Assembly: GCF_000449425.2 (NCBI RefSeq)
Contig: NZ_AVHW01000029.1
Location: 1 to 64,000, forward strand
DNA from: Clostridioides difficile CD160
GTDB taxonomy: Bacteria; Bacillota; Clostridia; Peptostreptococcales; Peptostreptococcaceae
DNA length: 64,000 nucleotides
Direction of reading: 5' to 3'
Shown here one piece after another: positions 17,270 through 24,521 of the stretch. Within the stretch, counting starts at the first letter, position 1, and each line of letters opens with the position of its first letter. Below the pieces are notes generated by a model that was not told the DNA's origin, did no database searches, and saw only the letters and a program-made list of their open reading frames with translations. The position numbers and the translations under genes were made by a program.

Positions 17270-18349
17270 GTGGGTCAAAAAGAAATTAAATGCCCTAAAT
17301 GTAAAGAAAGCATTATGGTAGATGATTCTAAAGAAGTTTGTTTCTGTGTAAATTGTGGCGAGAAAATAGATTTTAAAAAAATAAGTTTGAAAAAAGCACC
17401 TCTTGATTCTGATATGTATAAAGATGAGCATTCTATAAATCTCTCTAAATTGGCTAAAATAGAATATGATGCATGCAATTGGTATAAGGCATATGAGTAT
17501 TATTGTCAAATTTTTAATTCAAATCCAGATAATTATGAAGCTTTATTCTTTAAGGCTATTTCAGAGATAAGGTCATCTGATTTATATAATTTAAATTCTG
17601 AGATATGTTTAAATTATATAAAACAATCATGGAATTTATTTGGAAAGACAAATCCAAATTCTGAAAAAATATTTAGACAAAAACGTATAATGGCAACTGA
17701 ACTATATAATTCAGGAATAGAAAAGTTTAATTATTCGAAGAATAATTATTCTAAAAATGAAACTTCTCAAGATAAAATAAATTTATATTTAAATGATTGT
17801 GAAAAATGTAGACAGATATTTTCATATAATGTTAAGTTTTTGCAAGATTATAGAATGGAAGAGGATAAAAACTTAAAAAAAGTATATTTAGATTCTATAA
17901 GAAATCTAAATATATGTATTGCAGAACTTTGTAAAGAATATAGCTGTATTGTAGGTTTTGACTATGAAAAAAATAAAAATGTTATGTCAACATGTGGTAT
18001 AGAGGATGAGTTTAGACAAACACTTTTAGAGTCATATGAAGAGAATGTGCTTGTAATGAATAAATATGAACCAGATTATGACCCACCAGAAATACATAGT
18101 CCAACCAAAAATAATGAAGGTTGTTATATAGCTACTGCTGTATATGCTTCTTATGATGCACCAGAAGTATTGGTTTTAAGATATTTTAGAGATAATACAT
18201 TGAAAAAACATTTATTAGGAAGAATTTTTATAAAAGTATACTATACTTTAAGTCCGCCTGTTGCAAATTGGTTAAAGGATGCCAAGAAAGTAAATCTATT
18301 AGTAAAAAATATTCTTGATAAGTTTGTACATAGATTAAGTAACAAATAG
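17270..18349 (+). CDS. Zinc-ribbon/TPR protein with C-terminal CFI-box domain
   Basis: GTG 17270 follows TGAGGGG. Residues 8-33 form a zinc ribbon (CPKCKES ... CFCVNCGEK). The middle is helical with at least one TPR-like unit (WYKAYEYYCQIFNSNPDNYE). The last 75 residues hold the CFI-box pattern: GCYIATAVYASYDAPEVLVL, RYFRDNTLKKHLLGR, YYTLSPPVANWLKDA. That C-terminal domain is widespread in bacteria, of unknown function, often near the membrane. A deleted relic of the same gene lies at 14083-14200. No catalytic motif is seen. Confidence 0.65.
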   Translation: MGQKEIKCPKCKESIMVDDSKEVCFCVNCGEKIDFKKISLKKAPLDSDMYKDEHSINLSKLAKIEYDACNWYKAYEYYCQIFNSNPDNYEALFFKAISEIRSSDLYNLNSEICLNYIKQSWNLFGKTNPNSEKIFRQKRIMATELYNSGIEKFNYSKNNYSKNETSQDKINLYLNDCEKCRQIFSYNVKFLQDYRMEEDKNLKKVYLDSIRNLNICIAELCKEYSCIVGFDYEKNKNVMSTCGIEDEFRQTLLESYEENVLVMNKYEPDYDPPEIHSPTKNNEGCYIATAVYASYDAPEVLVLRYFRDNTLKKHLLGRIFIKVYYTLSPPVANWLKDAKKVNLLVKNILDKFVHRLSNK

Positions 18350-18361
18350 TGATTCAATAGA

Positions 18362-18388
18362 GACAGTCAATTAAGATTGTCTTTTTTT
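18362..18388 (+). terminator. Terminator after the zinc-ribbon/CFI-box gene
   Basis: GACAGTC (18362-18368) pairs with GATTGTC (18375-18381), followed by TTTTTTT. Confidence 0.75.
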
Positions 18389-18407
18389 ATTGAAAAAATA
18401 TAATATT

Positions 18408-18659
18408 TTACATATTATTAAAAAGTAAATTATGAATTATAAAAATAATAAAGATGATAAGTATTAAAATTCCAATAGACATTTGTATTTTTTTATTATT
18501 TTTATAATTTATCCATGTCATTATACTTAATAGAGTTATGAATAATAATGTTATAATTGTTAATGATATTTTAATGATATTTAATAGTTCCAAAATTACT
18601 AATATCATTGATATCACTGAAATCATCAATGATAAATCAGATAAGAATTTCTTTTTCAT
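18408..18659 (-). CDS. Small membrane protein with three predicted membrane segments
   Basis: 83 residues, almost all hydrophobic, with segments about 9-28, 29-48 and 59-80 separated by short charged turns (WINYKNNKK). A clear GGAGG (reverse strand, about 18667-18671) precedes the ATG, which supports real translation. It converges on the previous gene and shares its terminator zone. Unknown function; a holin-like, exclusion or immunity role is possible but not shown. Confidence 0.55.
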   Translation of the reverse strand: MKKKFLSDLSLMISVISMILVILELLNIIKISLTIITLLFITLLSIMTWINYKNNKKIQMSIGILILIIFIIFIIHNLLFNNM

Positions 18660-18743
18660 AAGATACCTCCAGTTTATATTATATACTTATTATAAACTAA
18701 TAAGGATTGATTTGAAATTATTTTAACATAAGTTAGCTATTTT

Positions 18744-18764
18744 AATGATGACAGAGGTATGACA
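18744..18764. repeat. Copy 2 of a short repeat AATGATGACAgaGGTATGACA
   Basis: Related copies start at 15533 and 19938. Each lies in a gene border of the island, so it may mark recombination joints or be a shared regulatory site. Confidence 0.5.
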
Positions 18765-18771
18765 ATCATAA

Positions 18772-18935
18772 TTAATTAAAGCATATGATTTGAATACTTG
18801 ATTTTACAAATATATACAATTAATAGAGGTAATTCTACATCTTTCCTGCTATAATTATAGTGTTGGTAGAATAGGCTTTGAGGGACAGTAAAATTACTGT
18901 AAGCTTATAACGGATATTATAGGGGGGGATTTTAT
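18772..18935 (+). promoter_or_regulatory. Structured leader of the zinc-ribbon membrane protein gene
   Basis: ATTCTAC and GTAGAAT around 18832-18874 can pair around CTATAATTATAG, followed by the palindrome ACAGTAAAATTACTGT (about 18894-18909) and AGGGGGG before the start. It looks like a structured 5' leader, but I do not recognise a known riboswitch. Confidence 0.3.
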
Positions 18936-19673
18936 ATGAGTGAAGATGAAAACAAAGTATCGCAGGAAAATGATAGTACTAAATTTTGTACATCATGTGG
19001 AGAAAAGTTATTAGAAGGACAACTTTTTTGTTCCAAGTGTGGTAAAGGTGTGGATGAAAAAGAAGTAAAAGGTAAAAAAGCACCTATAAATAAAAAATAT
19101 ATTTATATTTTTGCTGGTATAATATTGGTAGTTATAGTGGGAATTTTTGCTAATAATAGTATTAAAGAAAAAAAACAACAAGAGGCAAGAGAAAAATATA
19201 TGATGACTATTATAGATTTTCAAGAGAAAAGTTATGTAGCAGGAGCTAATTTAGAAGATATTTCTGATACTATTCAGACATATTGGAAAGAAAATATTTA
19301 TGATGATAAACATGGCTCTGATATTGATGCTGCTATTTTTTCAGCAATGGCAGATAAAAGTGGTGAAATAGCACAAGCTAAAACATATGATGATGAGCTT
19401 TTAAAAATATATAGTACATTAAAAAATATTCCTGAAGGTAGCGATGATTTAAAAACTATGTTAGAAACAATAGATAAGTTTTATAATTCATATACAAATT
19501 TTTATAGTTTTGCAACTGAACCAAGTGGAAGTTATGTAGATTATTCTGATAGTAATAATACTAAGACAGATGACTTTCTATCAAATTATAGGGCTTTAGA
19601 AAATATAATAAAATCAAATAGTGAATTTGCAAAGATTAAGGCATTATCAGAGAAACAAAAAGAAAAAAGTTAA
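18936..19673 (+). CDS. Zinc-ribbon membrane protein
   Basis: 245 residues: a double-CxxC zinc ribbon (FCTSCGEKL ... FCSKCGKGV, residues 17-38), one membrane segment (YIYIFAGIILVVIVGIFAN, about 55-74), then an outer helical domain of about 170 residues rich in Asp and Glu. This layout is common in Firmicutes proteins of unknown function in the envelope. Strong AGGGGGGGA ribosome site. It may work with the neighbouring zinc-ribbon/CFI-box protein, with which it shares domain type only. Confidence 0.6.
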   Translation: MSEDENKVSQENDSTKFCTSCGEKLLEGQLFCSKCGKGVDEKEVKGKKAPINKKYIYIFAGIILVVIVGIFANNSIKEKKQQEAREKYMMTIIDFQEKSYVAGANLEDISDTIQTYWKENIYDDKHGSDIDAAIFSAMADKSGEIAQAKTYDDELLKIYSTLKNIPEGSDDLKTMLETIDKFYNSYTNFYSFATEPSGSYVDYSDSNNTKTDDFLSNYRALENIIKSNSEFAKIKALSEKQKEKS

Positions 19674-20139
19674 TATTATACATGGTTTAGATCGATAGGT
19701 GCCTTAAATTTATTAATAATGAAATTTTAAAAGATACTTTCTGTGAGGAGGTATCTTTTTTTATTGGAAAAATGTGACCTCGTATATGCGTTTTTAAGGC
19801 TTTGCGAAAATGATTGCTTGTGTTTATACCTTGATTGCTTATGATCGAACATAAGAAGTTGATTTTTTATACTTAAAGTGTTGGAATTTCAACAAGTGTT
19901 CCTGAGAGGAATATTTTGTTTGGTGTTTAGTAACTTCAATGATGACAGAAGTATAACGTAGATAATTATCTTTGTAGATAGTGTTGTGTTTTTAAAACTC
20001 AGTTTAGAGGTTCAGATGTTGTGCATATTAAAATATATAAAAAATGTGGTCAATAAAATAATGCCACATTTAAAAATGAAAAATATTTTCTTTATCTATT
20101 AATTAATATAATATACTTTTATAATAAATTTAAAGACAC
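19674..20139. other. Intergenic region with two terminators and one short repeat copy
   Basis: AAAGATAC (19730-19737) pairs with GTATCTTT (19751-19758) with a T run: terminator of the preceding gene. AAATGTGG (20042-20049) pairs with CCACATTT (20064-20071): bidirectional terminator shared with the - strand regulator. The repeat AATGATGACAGAAGTATAAC lies at 19938-19957. No reading frame with a ribosome site is seen in between. Confidence 0.6.
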
Positions 20140-21012
20140 TTATTTAGATTTTGTGTCTTTTTTTTCATTAAACATACTCATCATGCTACTAAAAGTTTTT
20201 AATTCTTCAATATCTAGTTTCTGAGCTTCAAAATATATTTTTCTTAACAAACTGGAATGTTTAGACTGCTTTTCAGAATCACACGATGTTTCTAATTCAA
20301 CATCTAATATGTCATATTTGTCCACTAGCTGACTATATTCTAGCACAGAATTGAATATATGATCTTTCTTCATATAAGCTTCTATACATTCGTCATCAAG
20401 TTCGATAGCTTTTGTATAGCATTTAAGGGCTTTTTTATATTTATTAATATTACAAAAAGCATCTCCTAATTGAAGATAAGCTTCTATACATTCTTTGTCT
20501 ATTTTTAAAGCCTTTAAATAGTATTCGATAGCTTTTGTATATTTATGAGTACATAAAAATACATTTCCAAGTCCAATATAAGCTCTTATTTCTTGATTGT
20601 CAATTTCAATAGTTTTTTCATACCATTCAATAGCTTTTTCATATTTTTCCAATGCAAAATATGAAAATCCTAAATAATAATATAAATCTATATCATTTGA
20701 ACCATCAGATAATAATTTTTTTGCATATGGTATGTAGTTTCGCCATAAGTCACTGCCATTTGATGTAGATAGCTTACGTTTCATTTCATCTTCTATTCGA
20801 GTTGTATTACCAGAGTCTATAATATCATCATAGTTAACTTCTAAAGCATTTGCAATATTATTTAAAATATTTATATTTGGAATCCTTTTATCATTTTCAT
20901 AATTATAGATGGCATTTTTTGAAAGTCCAGATTCATTCGCTAATTGCTCTTGAGTCCATCCTTTTAAAAGTCTATAATTTTTAATATTTTTTCCTATGCT
21001 ATTGTTGTTCAT
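20140..21012 (-). CDS. XRE-family regulator with TPR domain
   Basis: The ATG at 21012 is chosen because AAGGAGTGAT precedes it; a GTG nine bases upstream is too close. Residues 8-65 form a helix-turn-helix of the XRE type (GWTQEQLANESGLSKNAIYNYENDKR). From about 105 to 225 lie four TPR units (YYYLGFSYFALEKYEKAIEW, AYIGLGNVFLCTHKYTKAIE, AYLQLGDAFCNINKYKKALK). The layout recalls peptide-controlled RRNPP regulators, but no partner peptide gene is visible next to it. It faces the antirepressor gene across a region with several palindromes and probably controls both. Confidence 0.75.
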   Translation of the reverse strand: MNNNSIGKNIKNYRLLKGWTQEQLANESGLSKNAIYNYENDKRIPNINILNNIANALEVNYDDIIDSGNTTRIEDEMKRKLSTSNGSDLWRNYIPYAKKLLSDGSNDIDLYYYLGFSYFALEKYEKAIEWYEKTIEIDNQEIRAYIGLGNVFLCTHKYTKAIEYYLKALKIDKECIEAYLQLGDAFCNINKYKKALKCYTKAIELDDECIEAYMKKDHIFNSVLEYSQLVDKYDILDVELETSCDSEKQSKHSSLLRKIYFEAQKLDIEELKTFSSMMSMFNEKKDTKSK

Positions 21013-21079
21013 TAATATCACTCCTTACATTAATTATACAACAAAATCCTACGTTTGTAAAAAATATTCCTACAAAAGG

Positions 21080-21108
21080 TTGAAAATAGTAAAAAATGGT
21101 ATTATAAT
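21080..21108 (+). promoter_or_regulatory. Strong promoter of the antirepressor gene
   Basis: TTGAAA (21080-21085), exactly 17 bp, TATAAT (21103-21108). It points toward the antirepressor. Confidence 0.75.
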
Positions 21109-21110
21109 AT

Positions 21111-21151
21111 AATCATACATAAATACAACAAATGTATGATTGTGTATGATT
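21111..21151. promoter_or_regulatory. Operator-like palindrome downstream of the promoter
   Basis: AATCATACAT (21111-21120) and ATGTATGATT (21132-21141) form a perfect inverted repeat; a further GTGTATGATT follows. It lies just after the -10, where a bound repressor would block transcription. Confidence 0.55.
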
Positions 21152-21157
21152 AATATA

Positions 21158-21240
21158 AAAAGGCTCTACAGACTTTGCGAGCAGTAGAACCTTTTAAAGA
21201 GTTGATATAATCATCAACAAAGTTAATTTGATTATATCAG
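21158..21240 (+). promoter_or_regulatory. Structured 5' leader of the antirepressor mRNA
   Basis: AAAAGGCTCTAC and GTAGAACCTTTT can fold around 21156-21197; then GTTGAT/ATCAAC, and TGATATAATC/GATTATATCA as an alternative longer stem. The overlapping pairings suggest a switchable leader. The first hairpin resembles the one at 36085-36120. Confidence 0.4.
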
Positions 21241-21279
21241 TCTCTCAGTAAAAAAACAAATAAAAAGGGAGATGTGTGT

Positions 21280-22110
21280 ATGAGTAATGAAAAAAGAAAT
21301 GAAGTGTTCACAAATGAACAATTGGGTACAAGTGTTAGAATGATAAGTTATGAAGATGGAAGCATAGGTATTAATGCTGAAGACACAGCAATAGGTTTTG
21401 GATGGTATCAAACTCAAAATAAGAACGGGAAACAGTATATCTCAATTAGATGGGAAACAATAAATAAATATTGTAAAGAATTTGGTTTCCCCAACAAACT
21501 GGGGAAAGATGATTACATACCAGAATCATTGTTTTACATGTTAGGAATGAAAGCTAAAAATGAAGCAGCATTAAAATTTCAAAAATGGTTAGCTACAGAT
21601 GTAATACCAACTATCCGTAAACATGGAGCATATCTAACTGACACAAAGATAGAAGAAATATTATCTAATACAGACACAATCATAAGACTTGCCACAGATC
21701 TAAAAGAAGAAAGAGAAAAGAGAAAAGCTTTAGAAGTAACAAATAATAAACAACAACAAATCATAGGTGAACTTAAACCAAAAGCAGACTATACAGATTT
21801 GATACTTAGAAATAAAGGATTGGTAACTATAACTCAGATAGCTAAAGATTATGGAATGAGTGGTAAAGCTATGAATAAGAAACTACATGAATTAGGAATT
21901 CAATTCAAACAGAGTGGACAATGGTTATTATATAGTGATTATCAAAGTAAAGGATATACTCATTCTGAAACAATAGATATTGTAAAGGCTGATGGAACTC
22001 CTGACATTAAAATGAATACTAAATGGACTCAAAAAGGAAGATTGATGATATATAAGAAATTAAAATCTATTGGAGTATTACCTATTATAGAACTTGAAGA
22101 AGTTTGTTAG
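21280..22110 (+). CDS. Phage antirepressor (BRO-N plus KilAC domains)
   Basis: ATG 21280 lies at normal spacing from AAAAAGGGAG; the GTG at 21274 is too close. Residues 1-120 fit a BRO-N domain (GIGINAEDTAIGFGW-type start, LKFQKWLATDVIPTIRKHGAY). Residues about 160-270 fit KilAC/ANT (VTITQIAKDYGMSGKAMNKK, LHELGIQFKQSGQWLLYSDY, WTQKGRLMIYKKLKSIG). Such proteins inactivate phage repressors. Divergence from the XRE-TPR gene forms a control switch placed inside the late region. Confidence 0.85.
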   Translation: MSNEKRNEVFTNEQLGTSVRMISYEDGSIGINAEDTAIGFGWYQTQNKNGKQYISIRWETINKYCKEFGFPNKLGKDDYIPESLFYMLGMKAKNEAALKFQKWLATDVIPTIRKHGAYLTDTKIEEILSNTDTIIRLATDLKEEREKRKALEVTNNKQQQIIGELKPKADYTDLILRNKGLVTITQIAKDYGMSGKAMNKKLHELGIQFKQSGQWLLYSDYQSKGYTHSETIDIVKADGTPDIKMNTKWTQKGRLMIYKKLKSIGVLPIIELEEVC

Positions 22111-22119
22111 GTGAATGAT

Positions 22120-22209
22120 ATGAGAGATGAATTGAAAAGATTAATTGATTTATTGGATGATGGAGTTGTGGGTATAGTGTATTCTTTTGTAGCTGTATTT
22201 TTCAAGTAA
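22120..22209 (+). CDS. Possible 29-residue small protein after the antirepressor
   Basis: ATG 22120 sits 9 nt after the antirepressor stop, with TTAGGTGA just upstream. The peptide MRDELKRLIDLLDDGVVGIV continues with a hydrophobic aromatic end (SFVAVFFK). Charged helix plus hydrophobic tail suggests membrane contact. Support is only the ribosome site and coupling. Confidence 0.4.
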   Translation: MRDELKRLIDLLDDGVVGIVYSFVAVFFK

Positions 22210-22277
22210 TTATATGGAAGGTAATTTAGAATAGAACTAGATTTAGTTAAATATATTGTTAAATAGTATGTATTATA

Positions 22278-22319
22278 TATGTTAAAGTACTTTTATCTAT
22301 AAATTAGTACTTTAACATA
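22278..22319. promoter_or_regulatory. Perfect 14-bp inverted repeat upstream of the ATPase gene
   Basis: TATGTTAAAGTACT (22278-22291) pairs with AGTACTTTAACATA (22306-22319). Two ACTTAAATATGT repeats follow (about 22330-22361). There is no T tract, so an operator is as likely as a terminator. Confidence 0.5.
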
Positions 22320-22431
22320 CTTAAAATATACTTAAATATGTATAAGACAACTTAAATATGTTAATATATAAAATAAAGAATAAATTGTTTTTATATATTA
22401 TAATAAATGTTTAATGAATGGAAGTGATAAA

Positions 22432-23619
22432 ATGAATAGATTATTGGCAGAACAAGTTTTTAAGCCAGGTGCTTTTCCAGAATATACATATGTATCAAGA
22501 AAATCAACTGATTTAGGTATAGACTATGAACTTAGACTAAGACAAGCCTTAAAGGTTTCTGGTTATTTGACTTCTATAATTGGCCCATCTAAGATGGGTA
22601 AGACTGTTTTATGTGAAAAAGTTATAGCTTTAGAAAATCTTATAGAAATGTCGGGAGTAGATTTTAAAGATAGCGAAGATTTTTGGAACATTATAGGAGT
22701 GAAAGTGGGTTTATCTGTTAGCGGAGAATTTGGAGAGGTAAACCTAAAGGGAAATATGGAATCAAAAAAAGAAATTAATAAATCTGAAAAATTTGTATTA
22801 AATAAAGACAGAGTAATCGAATATTTTAAAGATAATGGACTAGTATTAGTGCTTGATGATTTTCATTATGCTTCAGAAGATGTTCAAATACATATAGCTC
22901 AGCAATTGAAAGATGCTATAAGAAAAGAGTTTAAAGCAATAGTAATATCACTTCCTCATAGAGCAGATGATGCTATAAGAAAAAATGCAGATTTGACAGG
23001 TAGGATTAACTCAATAAATATAGAACCTTGGAAGGAATCAGAGCTAGAACAAATTGCAATAAAAGGATTTCGAGAACTGGGTATAAATATTAAAAATGAT
23101 ATATCCAGAAAGATATCTATAGAAAGTTTAACTTCTCCTCAATTAATGCAGTATATATGTTTAAGCATATGCACATTAATAGATTCAGATACAGGAAATA
23201 TTAAAGAAGTGCCAGAAGATGTTTTGGAAATAGCATATAAGTTTACAACTATAAATCTAAATTATAATGATGTTGTAAAAATACTAAAGGAAGGCCCTAA
23301 TCCAAGAGGAAATAAGAGAAAGTTGTATAAAACTAATATAGATAAAGAACTAGATATATATGGATTAATAGTAGAATCTATAAGGAAAAATCCTCCTTTA
23401 GTTGGACTAACATTGGACGAACTTAAAAGAAGAATAGATGATTTAATTATATGTGATATAAAAAAACCAGATAAAAAAACCATTAGAGAATCACTTAATA
23501 AAATACAAAACATTATAACTGAAAAGGATGGTATTTATAAAGTACTAGAATGGAAGGATAATGTAGTTCATATTTTAGACCCATTATTTTTATTTTATCT
23601 GAGATGGGGAACATATTAA
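22432..23619 (+). CDS. P-loop ATPase (STAND/AAA-like), gene 1 of a two-gene module
   Basis: ATG 22432 follows GGAAGTGAT. The 395-residue protein begins with FKPGAFPEYTYVSR, then Walker A GPSKMGKT (about residues 52-59) and Walker B LVLVLDDFHY (about 137-146). An arginine-containing sensor region (LPHRADD ... DLTGRINSINI) and a helical/winged-helix end follow. ATPases of this look are sensors or switches paired with an effector in bacterial conflict systems. The next gene, 20 bp on, encodes a nuclease-like protein, so both probably form one system. Substrate and trigger are unknown; a defence role is inference. Confidence 0.7.
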   Translation: MNRLLAEQVFKPGAFPEYTYVSRKSTDLGIDYELRLRQALKVSGYLTSIIGPSKMGKTVLCEKVIALENLIEMSGVDFKDSEDFWNIIGVKVGLSVSGEFGEVNLKGNMESKKEINKSEKFVLNKDRVIEYFKDNGLVLVLDDFHYASEDVQIHIAQQLKDAIRKEFKAIVISLPHRADDAIRKNADLTGRINSINIEPWKESELEQIAIKGFRELGINIKNDISRKISIESLTSPQLMQYICLSICTLIDSDTGNIKEVPEDVLEIAYKFTTINLNYNDVVKILKEGPNPRGNKRKLYKTNIDKELDIYGLIVESIRKNPPLVGLTLDELKRRIDDLIICDIKKPDKKTIRESLNKIQNIITEKDGIYKVLEWKDNVVHILDPLFLFYLRWGTY

Positions 23620-23639
23620 TTAGAATGGGGTAAATTAAA

Positions 23640-24413
23640 TTGAGTCAAAAAGTAGAATTAATTTCAAACTTACTTAGCGAATTAGAAGCAATGAGTGATA
23701 TAAGACTAATTAAAGAGTATATAGACAATATAGATATTTTAAATATTCCTTTTAGCCAAACTGAAAAATCTGATATTGATAGATTATTGATGTATCAAGA
23801 AAATGATTTTTCTAATATGGCTACTAGAAAAAGTATCTTATCTGCTAAGTCTAGGTTAACAACTTACTTAAGGTCATTGTTAAATAACATTGAAAATAAA
23901 ACTAATTTAAGTAATATGGGTGTATTTACTGAAGATGTCGCCAAAATGATTATAAGAAATGTGCTGAGTAATTTTTATATGCATATATATGAAATGTATG
24001 AAGCTAATACTCATGGGAAGGCACATATAACTAAAGATAAATTAAATGATATAAAAATAGGAAACGAATATGATGTTCAGAGGATTTTATATTCAATTAT
24101 AAAACCTATTTTTCCAGACTCAAGGGTAGAAGTCAGTGATGATACAGGAAATGCATCTATTAGATATGATATATTCATAGAGCAGTATGACTTAGTTATA
24201 GAAGTTAAGTGTTCTAGAGAATCTATGACGGAGAAGAAGTTAACAGAAGAAATAGGCTCAGATGGGTTTCACTATAACTATAGGAACATATTTTTCTTTA
24301 TATATGATAAAAATAGAGTTATAAAAAATAAAGTGGCATTTGTTAATACATATACTAGATGTGATGAAAATAAAAATATAGAAACAATAGTTATTCAACC
24401 TATAAATCTATAA
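23640..24413 (+). CDS. PD-(D/E)xK nuclease-like protein, gene 2 of the module
   Basis: TTG 23640 lies behind AATGGGGTAAAT. The first 120 residues are helical. From about 135 the protein has GNEYDVQRILYSIIKPIFPD, RYDIFIEQYDLVIEVK and HYNYRNIFFFIYDK, the order of a restriction-endonuclease fold with catalytic Asp, then Glu-x-Lys. It resembles C-terminal nuclease domains in predicted defence proteins. With the ATPase upstream it could be a two-part anti-phage system carried by the prophage. The catalytic residues are visible; the activity is not shown. Confidence 0.7.
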   Translation: MSQKVELISNLLSELEAMSDIRLIKEYIDNIDILNIPFSQTEKSDIDRLLMYQENDFSNMATRKSILSAKSRLTTYLRSLLNNIENKTNLSNMGVFTEDVAKMIIRNVLSNFYMHIYEMYEANTHGKAHITKDKLNDIKIGNEYDVQRILYSIIKPIFPDSRVEVSDDTGNASIRYDIFIEQYDLVIEVKCSRESMTEKKLTEEIGSDGFHYNYRNIFFFIYDKNRVIKNKVAFVNTYTRCDENKNIETIVIQPINL

Positions 24414-24474
24414 ATCAATTTAGGGTATTTTCATTTAAATCTACATGATAGACTACATAGAGGTGATTTAGGAT

Positions 24475-24506
24475 AAAAGGAAGGTAATTTAGGTTACCTT
24501 CCTTTT
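24475..24506 (+). terminator. Long hairpin after the ATPase-nuclease module
   Basis: AAAAGGAAGGTAA (24475-24487) pairs perfectly with TTACCTTCCTTTT (24494-24506), loop of six. It ends just before the ribosome site of the next gene, so it may be a terminator or a translation control. Confidence 0.65.
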
Positions 24507-24521
24507 GGAGAAGGTGAGATT

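Noticed and set aside
18538-18726. + strand frame opposite the small membrane protein
   Set aside because: No ribosome site; the - strand frame has a clear GGAGG and a membrane-protein pattern.
18832-18909. Riboswitch upstream of the zinc-ribbon membrane protein
   Set aside because: Hairpins are present, but I recognise no conserved core of a known class; kept only as a structured leader.
19801-19870. LexA-type box around CGAACATAAGAAGTTG
   Set aside because: Half-sites do not fit the clostridial GAACnnnnGTTC spacing.
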